Source: Dunaliella salina (taxonomy: Eukaryota > Chlorophyta > Chlorophyceae > Chlamydomonadales > Dunaliellaceae). Taken from it: 22,598 bases of DNA. The notes under the pieces are model-generated. The model was not told the origin of the DNA. It searched no databases and saw nothing but the letters and a program-made list of their open reading frames with translations. Made by a program: the position numbers and the translations under genes. Shown in pieces: positions 16,101 through 22,598 of the stretch. Every line of letters starts with the position of its first letter. Positions within the stretch are counted from its first letter, which is position 1. Location of the stretch: positions 73,655-96,252 of the forward strand of contig MU070136.1 of assembly GCA_002284615.2 (NCBI GenBank). The letters are read 5' to 3'.

Positions 16101-18411
16101 TCACATTGCTTTTGTGATTCTCGCCTCCCTCTGTAATACCTCAACCATTCGCTGCAAGGTATTGCCCTCGCATATGTGGTGCAACTTGCAGCCTGTTTGT
16201 GTGCAATTCTGTAAGGACGAACAAGCCATCTGCACAAGCCATCTGCACAAGCCATCTGCACTTGGACAGACAAATCACCGCACCATTGGGACAGGCATGT
16301 CACCTGCAACTTTGGGACAGACAAGCCATCTGCACCAATGGCACAAACAAGCCATCCGCACCAAACAAACCATCTGCACCATAGGACAAACAAGCCATCC
16401 GCACCATCGGGGTAGACAAGCCACCTGCACCATGGGACAGACAAGCCAAGTGCACCATATGCAAGGCACCTGGTGTATGCCACTCTCACCGTGAACTCTT
16501 GCAGGTGGAACCGAGAGGGCACGTTGCGCGCTGCCTCCAAGTTTTGGTTGCCCATGCGCAGCTCTTCCTGAAGCTGCTGCATGCGTGCATGCATGTCAGC
16601 AAGCTGCGAGGCGCGTGCACAAGACAAAAGCATTGGATCAAGTTTTGGTTGCCCATGTACCACTTTTCCTGAAGCTGCTGCATGTACATGTACTTGTCAG
16701 CAGGCTGCGAGGCGTGTGCACAAGAAAGTAAGGATTGGATCAAGTTTTGGTTGCCCATGCACCGCTTTTCCTGAAGCTGCTGCATGTACATGTACTTGTC
16801 AGCAAGCTGCGAGGCGTGTGCACAAGAAAGAAAGCATTGAAACAAGTTTTTGCTGCCCATGCTCCGCTCTTCCTGAAGCTGCGCATGCATGCGTGCATGT
16901 CAGCAAGCTGCAAGGCGTGTGCACAAGAAGAGGGCATTGAGTCAAGTTCTGTTTGCCCATGCGCAGCTCCTCCAGAAGCTGCTGCATTCGTGCGTGCATG
17001 TCGGCACGCTGCGAGGCGCGTGCACAAGAAGAGAGCATCAATTGATTCAAAGCCTCCACGCAGCTCTTGCTGCTTTTCTATACCCGCACATGCATATCCA
17101 TGCTGGTGGAGGAAGCTTGTGGCTCTTTAAGCCCAAGGATTTCCCTTTCCTTACAGGATGAAGGGAGTTTCCTCTTATCCAAACACTGCCAGCCAGGGAG
17201 CCATTCCAGGCAGAGCATCCAAATCCCTTTGCCATTTCCCTGTACTCGCCTTGCAGTTTCTGCCTGCGGAGCATTCATAAGCTTTTCACCACCGCCCTCC
17301 AGAACATCCAAAACCCTTAGACCGCTGCCCTACAGAACACCCAACACCTTTCGACCACTGCCCTCCAGAACATCCAAAACCCGTAGACCTCTGCCTGTGG
17401 AGCATCCAAATAGCTTTCTCGTCACTGCCGGCGCAGCATCCAAACCAATCAATCGCAAGGAAACCCGCTCAAGCAGGGAACAGCAGCAGAGGCTCCCATG
17501 TTCCCTGCCCAACCACACATTTTGGAATGATTCTCATTTGATTAGAATCCAGTATGCAATTCCACCGCAAGGTCAGCTGAAGTCGATGATAGCAAAAGCG
17601 GCTAGGCAAGACCCTGGAGCTTGAATATGCAAAAAGGAATTACCAGGCCCAACACCTCATGCGCAAGCTGTCCTTTGAAAGAGCTCCCCCAAAACGGCCT
17701 CACCTGTCTGTTCATGTGGTACATCCACTGTTGTGAGGACTCTCCGGGGTGCTGCGGGGTCCTGCCATTCAAGTAAGGCAAATTGCACTGTACATGAGTT
17801 CATGCTGTATCATGATTTCAAGGCAGACTTCCGGCAAGATGGCAGGCAGACACGAGATTGGGTGTGCATTCACTCATCGCTTGTGTCACGTGTGAATTTG
17901 GGGGAAAGGCTCCACACCATGTCATCCAGCTGTTGCTTAAGTTCAGTGACAATCTGCCGAGCAATGGCATGCTTTCCATGCTTGCAACATCAAAAAAACT
18001 GCCAACTCTCCAAAATTATGTTGGGAACTGTTGCAGTATACCCCTTGCTGAAATGTCAAGCATTGAGGCAGAAAGGGCACACGCATATCCCTCTGCCCAT
18101 AACCACGCGTACGCACACACACACTCCTACCGCACCTGTTCATAGACGTGCCCAACGCAAGCTGGCGTCACAACTATCATCATCACCACCACCGCCATCA
18201 TCATCATCCTCATCATCTTCCCTCTATCCCATCCAAAGATGCACACACCATGCAGCATTGGGCGCTGCCTTGGCATCATCCCAGCTGGATGACTGTTCCA
18301 CCTCACAAGTTTGGCCTCCAGCAGCGGTTCCGCTGAACCCTTTGGCGCCACTGCTGCTGCTTCTGCCGCTGCTGCTGCTGTCCTTGCTTGCGTACCATTG
18401 CGTGGAGGCAG
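16101..18411 (-). CDS. Predicted coiled-coil protein, six-exon partial gene
   Basis: Spliced model on the - strand; all junctions are GT-AG and in phase. Exons: 18411-18307 (35 codons, Ala-rich, ends PLLEAKL), 17980-17874, 17761-17704 (these two give 55 codons and share a GA|G codon), 17259-17155 (35), 16603-16490 (38), 16184-16101 (27 plus TGA). Donors are GTGAGG, GTGAAT, GTGAGG, GTAAGG and GTGAGA; acceptors are mostly GCAG. The protein (190 residues seen, N terminus missing) is charged and helical: HAIARQIVTELKQQLDDM, QQWMYHMNRQ joined to KLQGEYREMAKG, LADMHARMQQLQEELRMGNQ, and LQRMVEVLQREARITKAM at the C terminus. Heptad-like Leu/Met spacing indicates coiled coils, perhaps a cytoskeletal or ciliary protein, but no family is recognised. 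Four of its five introns hold minisatellites or long spacers. Confidence 0.65.
16215..16470. repeat. Minisatellite of ACAAGCCATCTGCAC units in the last intron
   Basis: About a dozen degenerate units, 15 to 30 bp, built on ACAAGCCATC(T/C)GCACC(A/T)T plus GGGACAG. It lies wholly in the intron 16185-16489 of the coiled-coil gene and causes the Trp/Cys-rich false frames on the - strand. Confidence 0.85.
16604..17045 (-). repeat. 102-bp tandem array: decayed copies of an exon and its acceptor
   Basis: Four units upstream of exon 16603-16490, with marker positions at 16541, 16642, 16744, 16846 and 16946 (spacing 101, 102, 102, 100). Each unit holds the acceptor-like CCTCGCAG followed by the start of the exon (CTTGCTGAC...ATGCAGCAGCTTC...ATGGGCAACCAAAACTTG), then about 35 bp that replace the rest of the exon. 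Only the last copy continues to a real donor. Most units keep the 34-residue reading frame; two have 1-2 bp shifts. Confidence 0.75.
17268..17440. repeat. 33-bp minisatellite in an intron
   Basis: Four to five units, AGAACATCCAAAACCC plus about 17 bp, at 17301, 17334, 17367 and 17401, with partial units on either side. The period is a multiple of three, so an 11-residue repeat appears on + (open 17067-17624), but the array lies inside the intron 17260-17703 of the - strand gene. Confidence 0.8.
17608..17738 (+). other. Opposite-strand coding-like stretch, probably shadow
   Basis: On + a frame reads KTLELEYAKRNYQAQHLMRK, then LSFERAPPKRPHL, and ends at a TGA. It looks like a coiled-coil exon, but it overlaps exon 17704-17761 of the better supported - strand model and has no partner exons on +. 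It could be an antisense exon or a duplicated gene fragment. Confidence 0.25.
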
Positions 18412-18423
18412 CTGCGGAGGCAG

Positions 18424-18942
18424 GGTCTGGTAACAGGCGAGGTGTGCACGTCTGCAATGTGAAGAGGATAAAGGGTCCAGGCAGTGAGCCTTTTGTTTGA
18501 GGGGTTTGGTAAAAGGCGAGGTGTGCACGTCTGCAATGTGAATCGAAGAAAATGTCAAGGCAGTGAGCTGTTCATTGAAGGGATCTGATAACAGGCGAGG
18601 TGTGCACGTCTGCAATGTGAATCTAAGAAGACATCAAGGCAGTGAGCCTTTCGTTGAAGGGATCTGATAACAGGCGAGGTGTGCACGCCTGCAAAGTGAG
18701 GAGGAGAATACATCAAGGCAGTGAGCCTTACGTGAAAGGGATCTGATAATAGGTGAGGTGAGGTGCGTATGTTTGTAATGTGAAAAGGAAAACACGTCAA
18801 GGCAGTGAACCTTTTGTTCACAGGGTCTGGTAACAGGCAAGGGTTAGGGTTAGGATTAGGGTTAGGGTCTCGTGACAAGCAAGGTGTGCATGCCTGAAAT
18901 ATGAACAGGAACAGACATCAAGGCAGTGAGCCTTCCCTGTCA
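18424..18942. repeat. 79-bp minisatellite, about seven units
   Basis: The marker GGCGAGGTGTGCACG occurs at 18436, 18515, 18594, 18673 and (diverged) 18752, exactly 79 bp apart, then at 18836 and 18879. A 5-bp AGGTG duplication stretches one unit, and telomeric repeats break another. 79 is not a multiple of three, so the array is not coding. Confidence 0.95.
18841..18867 (+). repeat. Interstitial telomeric insertion (TTAGGG)n
   Basis: GGGTTAGGGTTAGGATTAGG continues to GTTAGGG, inserted in a unit of the 79-bp array. Host sequence is partly duplicated on both sides (GGGTCTGGTAACAGGCAAG and GGGTCTCGTGACAAGCAAG). Confidence 0.9.
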
Positions 18943-19251
18943 TCGTTTAGGATCATAAATGGCCAGGGCCTTGCACCAGTAAGTCGTTCATAACATAGCA
19001 CGAAGTTGCACATAAAGTTTTAAGCCACCAAAGCATTTTTGGGACGTTGCAGGCCTGGATGTATTTGAGCTATAGTGTAGCTCTGTTGGTTGAGCGCTGC
19101 CCATGCAGCAAAAATGGAATGGCGGAAGTACAGAGTGCATCGTGTGTGGTGTGTTTGCTTTTGCAGTGAGGATGTGTGTCTGCTTATATGTCTGCCTGTA
19201 GGGTCTGGAGCGAGGCAGGGGGTGCTCGACCTGCAGATAAAATGTTCGATA
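18943..19251. other. Spacer containing the first copy of a 125-bp duplication
   Basis: The stretch 19079-19205 (GCTCTGTTGGTTGAGCGCTG to TGCCTGTAGG) recurs diverged at 19451-19587. Its start resembles a tRNA A box (TAGCTCTGTTGGTTGAGC), but no B box follows. No gene seen. Confidence 0.5.
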
Positions 19252-19440
19252 CAGGGTTGGGTCATACGCGAGGTTGGGCTTAACAAAACGTGTATATACC
19301 ATAATTTAAACGATACGTAAAAACATGTATTCATGCATATCCGTGCAATTTTACGGGTGTGAGCTTAACAAAACGCGCAAATACAAGCAATTTTAATGAT
19401 ACGTGAAAATACGCATGTATTAACGTATGACCCATCCCTG
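19252..19440. mobile_element. hAT-like MITE, 189 bp
   Basis: Terminal inverted repeats CAGGGTTGGGTCATACG (19252-19268) and CGTATGACCCATCCCTG (19424-19440) match at all but one position. The flanks GTTCGATA (19244-19251) and GTTAGATA (19441-19448) agree at 7 of 8 bases, an 8-bp target duplication. CAGGG ends and 8-bp duplications are hallmarks of hAT elements. Inside is a direct repeat GCTTAACAAAACG at about 19278 and 19363. There is no coding capacity. Confidence 0.85.
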
Positions 19441-19589
19441 GTTAGATAGATAGGCAGCTTTGCTGGTTATGCGCTGCCTGTGCAGCGAAAATGAAGTGGT
19501 GGAGGCAGGGTGTGCAGCACTGCGTGCGGTGCGTTTGCTTGCGGATTGGAAACGTGTGCCTGCTTGTGCCTCTGCCTGCCTGTAGGTGG

Positions 19590-19940
19590 CACACAGTGCC
19601 TTCCTGTTTGTCTGCCTGTGCTTCTGTTTGCCTACTGATGGAACACAGTGCCTTCCTGTGTGTCTGCCTGTGCTTTTGTTTGCCTGTAGGTGGAACATAG
19701 TGCCTTCCTGTGTGCCTGCCTGTGCTTTTGCCTGCCTGTAGGTGGAACGTAGTGCCTTCCTGTGTGTCTGCCTGCGCTTCTGCCTGCCTGCTGATGGAAA
19801 TTAGTGCCTTCCTGTGTGTCTGCTTGTGCTTCTGTTTGCCTGCTGATGGAACATAGTGCCTTCCTGTGTGTCTGCCTGCGCTTCTGTTTGCCTGTAGGTG
19901 GAACATAGTGCCTTCCTGTGTGTCTGCTTGCCTGCAGGTA
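19590..19940. repeat. 52-bp minisatellite, seven exact periods
   Basis: The marker GTGCCTTCCTG occurs at 19596, 19648, 19700, 19752, 19804, 19856 and 19908, every interval 52 bp. Units differ by single bases only. 52 is not a multiple of three, so the long Cys/His/Gln-rich frames on both strands are artefacts. Confidence 0.97.
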
Positions 19941-20245
19941 GAACAATTTGCCTGTGTTGAAATACAGTACCTGCAGGCACAGTGCCTGCACAGGTACCTG
20001 CAAGCATCAAGACCTGCAGGCATTGTGCAGGTAGAACAACTAGAACAATTTGCCTGTGTTGAAATACAGTACCTGCAGGCACAGTGCCCGCACAGGTACC
20101 TGCAAGCATCGAGACCTGCAGGCATTTTGCAGGTAGAACAATTAAAACAATTTGCCTGTGTTGAAATACAGTACCTGCAGGCACAGTGCCCGCACAGCTA
20201 CCTGCAAGCATCGAGACCTGCAGGCATTTTGTCTGCAAGCACACA
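19937..20245. repeat. 102-bp minisatellite with cruciform core, three units
   Basis: The marker AACAATTTGCCTGTGTTGAA occurs at 19942, 20044 and 20146. Each unit contains a near-perfect palindrome, GCAGGCAC-A-GTGCC(T/C)GC, extended by TACCTG and CAGGTA. It starts where the 52-bp array ends and shares the TGCCTGCAGGT words with it, so one array probably grew from the other. Confidence 0.95.
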
Positions 20246-20334
20246 TTAGTGCCTGCCTCGAGGTGAGACATTGCATCTACCCGTGCGTCTGCCTGTCTGC
20301 AGGCAAAGCATAAAACAAGCTCTATTGGTAGGGT

Positions 20335-20393
20335 ACAAGGTTTCAAGGTTACAAGGTAGAAAGGCCTCCAGTCAAAACGACTGACTGCTAGCC
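20335..20393 (+). mobile_element. Inverted partner of the 13867-13920 insertion
   Basis: CAAGGTTTCAAGGTTACAAGG, then GGCCTCCAGTCAAAACGACT and GACTGCTAG: the reverse complement of 13866-13915 apart from a few bases. Flanking words GGTAGGGTAC (20329) and GGTAGGGCAC (20440) might be a duplication around a slightly longer element, but this is weak. Confidence 0.5.
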
Positions 20394-20469
20394 TGATCAT
20401 AAAAACAGAGAATTTCAAGGAAAAGATAGAGCTTATTACGGTAGGGCACTGGTAGTACCATCCTCACAG

Positions 20470-20859
20470 CCGTCTACACTGGCAAACTTTGGACATCCTG
20501 CACTGAGGCGCTTCCTTGTTGCAGGACTGCAACCATCTGGCCGCCAGACCGCTCAAAGTAAATTACAGACAACAACATCCATAAACGGTTGGGGTGAATT
20601 GGAGGTGGCGCTGGATTCTCGGGGTGGCGCAACAGATGTGTCCGAATTGGCTGGAACTTCGCACTGCATTCTTGAGACATCCTTGCCTCAACCTGACATT
20701 GTGCATGTCGTGTACAAAGTACAATTGATGACACCCATAAAACGTAATCAATTGATCTTCTCCTGGCCAAGACCAGAACCCTGCTTGCACATTGGAGTTT
20801 TTGATTCACCTCCTCCTATTTCGAGGGCACTTTCCTTCAACCTTCTGTACACTGAATAA
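20470..20859 (+). CDS. 3' exon of an unidentified protein gene
   Basis: A frame stays open from 20392 to TAA 20857-20859. The likely exon begins after ACCATCCTCACAG (20469), with a second possible acceptor at 20524. The composition is that of a real protein: GWGELEVALDSRGGATDVSE, then HCILETSLPQPDIVHVVYKV, LMTPIKRNQLIFSWPRPEP and a C terminus LSFNLLYTE. It alternates beta-like hydrophobic stretches with prolines. No family recognised. Upstream exons would have to lie left of the minisatellites. Confidence 0.55.
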   Translation, partial: PSTLANFGHPALRRFLVAGLQPSGRQTAQSKLQTTTSINGWGELEVALDSRGGATDVSELAGTSHCILETSLPQPDIVHVVYKVQLMTPIKRNQLIFSWPRPEPCLHIGVFDSPPPISRALSFNLLYTE

Positions 20860-20860
20860 A
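20855..20860 (+). terminator. AATAAA overlapping the stop codon
   Basis: AATAAA overlaps TAA 20857-20859. It may act as a polyadenylation signal if this organism uses AATAAA; that is not shown by the sequence. Confidence 0.25.
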
Positions 20861-21129
20861 CTGTGCTTCTGTGTTTTACCCCGCACATCAGCATCTTGCC
20901 CAAATCTTGCCCCACTCTTGGTAAACAACCCATGTCCCATCAGAGGAGGGTAACCATTGTTGGAGCCTCTCCCAAAATTTTCTGGGCCTGTTGGAGCCAA
21001 TTCTGACTCCAATTCTATTCTTGGTGTAAAAACCGCCATATACGATGTTAACATGCTGCTCAAAAACAGGAAAGAAGGTCAAAGATTGACCTTTTTGGCA
21101 CCCTCTGTGCTGAATTTTGTGGATTTCCT

Positions 21130-21829
21130 CAGGAGGGCAAAAAAAAAAAGTAGTGGACACCATGCCAAAATTCTGGGCCGGGAGCCCAAAAGGACCCACC
21201 ACCCCCCTCCCCCCCCAAATACTGCCCCCTCGGAACGTAAAGGGTACCAATCTGCTCCTTTTTCAATTCCCCATCCATCTGCATACTCAAAGCAATGAAA
21301 AATTGGGTTGCAGCAGAGTTATGGGGCAAAAACTGAGCAGCAGACGCCCATGCATACCTGCCCTTCCAGGCACCCACAGCTGGCTTGNGAGTCCACNAAC
21401 TGCCCTCCCAGCTTNACCATGCAATTACACATCATACATTGTCACTACCCTGCAAGTTTGGATTGATTTACTGCATGTTTGCCTCCACACCCTCAGCTGC
21501 CCACACTCTGACGCGCATGGCACTGACTCCCAGCCATGCACACAGACCCCCCTTTTACTCAATTTGCACAAAGAGGGTGCCAACTGACAGTTCTCGAGCT
21601 CAGGAATCCATTGGTACATTTAAAACTTCAAGAAAGTTTCTCAGAAAAATTCTGGAGGGGGGGTCTCAAAAAGTCGAAACCCCCTTGAACCACCTCCCAC
21701 CCCCCCACCCTCACCGATCGGATCCATACATATACCAATCAATAGCTCTCGAGCTCAGGATTCCGAATATATAGTTTTTACAGGGATTACCCCTTGAGTG
21801 TCAAAAGTTATGCTACCTGGTGCCTCCTG
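21130..21829 (+). mobile_element. Non-autonomous DNA transposon, family copy 5
   Basis: It starts CAGGAGGGC plus an A tract and GTAGTGGACACC, and ends GGTGCCTCCTG. It is 700 bp, with flanks ATTTCCT (21123-21129) and ATTTCTT (21830-21836), 6 of 7 matching. It lies more than 12 kb from the other copies in unrelated surroundings, so this is an independent insertion that confirms the ends. Ambiguous bases lie at 21388, 21397 and 21415, all within the conserved centre. Confidence 0.85.
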
Positions 21830-21836
21830 ATTTCTT

Positions 21837-22119
21837 CCATGAAAAATGGCTGAAACCCTGTACCTCACCAACCACTGGCTCTTTTGACCCCTTTTTTCAA
21901 TGCTTTTCTTTTACTACAAGGACTCCAATCACTAAAAATATCCAAATTGGTGCAGTGGGTGATCAGGAATGAAGATTTGGTGTTGAAAACTAGGGTTCAC
22001 GCTGTGGCTGATCAGGCACATGCCCTATAACTGGTACCCGTGGAACTCCTCTGTCAGAGAAAGAGGAACCTAAGCTTGTACGGTGCCAGTCACGGGAGAG
22101 CTATGCTGGGAGCATTTAA
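21837..22119 (+). other. Region with possible coding remnant
   Basis: A + frame from about 22012 reads TGTRGTPLSEKEEPKLVRCQ, then SRESYAGSI, and stops at TAA 22117-22119, in the same frame as the stretch that follows. Before that several stops occur. It may be the 5' part of the same decayed gene. Confidence 0.3.
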
Positions 22120-22284
22120 ACAACAGGCCATTTAAGGCCCCAGACGACCCCCTCTGATGTTCATTTAGATCTTGATCTGGCTGTATCTCAAAAATACATG
22201 GATGTCCCAGGATTAACAGTGGTAGCATTTACAGAGGATAATACACTGACAAAGTTTGGCCTCGGGACATTCATGGGGCTTTGA
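22120..22284 (+). CDS. Short coding remnant or 3' exon, unknown
   Basis: The frame is open from 22120 to TGA 22282-22284. The peptide is well balanced: SDVHLDLDLAVSQKYMDVPG, then LTVVAFTEDNTLTKFGLGTF. An acceptor-like CCCCAG ends at 22143. It may be joined, across an in-frame TAA, to the frame upstream, which would make it a pseudogene or mobile-element remnant. No family recognised. Confidence 0.4.
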   Translation, partial: TTGHLRPQTTPSDVHLDLDLAVSQKYMDVPGLTVVAFTEDNTLTKFGLGTFMGL

Positions 22285-22598
22285 GATGTAAGCTCTGGAA
22301 GTCCCATACAAAGGTTACCAACCTCTCATGTCCCATCCCATGTTTCATGCATTACTCTGCAGGAACAATCAACCCTACACTTGACCGCTCTCCACTTTTT
22401 TTTTCACTCTCTTTGCCTCCCAGCGTACCCTTTTTTCACTCTCTTCCTAAGCCTTCCAGCATCCCCATTTGCTGCGACGGCCCTGTCCCCTTGACCAATT
22501 ATGTATATGATCTCCCAGGCCCCTTACACAGCGCCTAGCCAGCACACGTCTGCCTGCGCACTAGGCGCTCCGCATCAAGTGCCACAGCAGCTCCTCCT
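22285..22598. other. No gene seen to window end
   Basis: Pyrimidine-rich on + (CCACTTTTTTTTTCACTCTC and a near repeat, CCCTTTTTTCACTCTC). An 85-codon frame at 22281-22538 is low complexity. Nothing else stands out. Confidence 0.4.

Noticed and set aside
17067..17624. 185-codon + frame with an 11-residue SRTSKT-like repeat
   Set aside because: It comes from the 33-bp intronic minisatellite and overlaps exons of the phase-consistent - strand gene.
19079..19205. tRNA or SINE head from the A-box-like TAGCTCTGTTGGTTGAGC
   Set aside because: No B box follows at the right distance and the stems do not pair; the second copy has lost the A box.
18424..20245. CRISPR-like regular spacing in the 79-, 52- and 102-bp arrays
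   Set aside because: Whole units are repeated with no unique spacers, and the context is eukaryotic.
19442..20418. Long Gln/His/Thr frames (up to 227 codons) on -
   Set aside because: They run through the 52-bp array, whose period is not a multiple of three, so each unit is read in a different frame.

Overview
This window is nuclear DNA from a eukaryote, most likely a protist or alga. The evidence is GT-AG introns with GTGAG-type donors and pyrimidine-plus-CAG acceptors, short exons, interstitial TTAGGG-type telomeric tracts, long CA, GGAA and CTG microsatellites, many minisatellites, and DNA transposons with target-site duplications. There are no bacterial-style operons, ribosome binding sites or densely packed genes. 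I cannot name the species. An alga is only a guess.

Left part (1-2750): minisatellites, two long CA tracts, and on the + strand the 3' end of a gene whose last exon (1753-1902) resembles the C terminus of a eukaryotic CCA-adding tRNA nucleotidyltransferase. A GGAA microsatellite and a G run follow. Transposon-rich part (2750-9170): four copies of one roughly 700-bp DNA-transposon-like family (two on +, two on -; a fifth lies at 21130-21829). They have CAGGAG...CTCCTG ends and 7-bp target duplications. They flank a broken PIF/Harbinger-type transposase (5249-5943) and a coding-looking tract of unknown function (6426-7255). A degenerate tRNA-like segment lies at 4691-4755.

Middle (9170-15120): mostly non-coding DNA, an interstitial telomeric tract, a Pro-rich open frame, and on the - strand a Gln/His-rich low-complexity protein encoded by one large exon (to 11258). 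Its probable first exon is at 14176-14316.

Right part (15120-22598): a - strand gene for a predicted coiled-coil protein. I could assemble six exons between 18411 and 16101 with matching phases at every junction. Its introns are filled with minisatellites, including a tandem array of copies of one exon's own splice acceptor. Beyond it are a 79-bp minisatellite interrupted by telomeric repeats, a hAT-like MITE with an 8-bp duplication, exact 52-bp and 102-bp minisatellites, the 3' exon of an unidentified + strand gene (20470-20859), the fifth transposon copy, and a short coding remnant near the end.

The genes do not form a pathway. The main theme is short-exon genes embedded in tandem and mobile repeats, with repeats nested in repeats.
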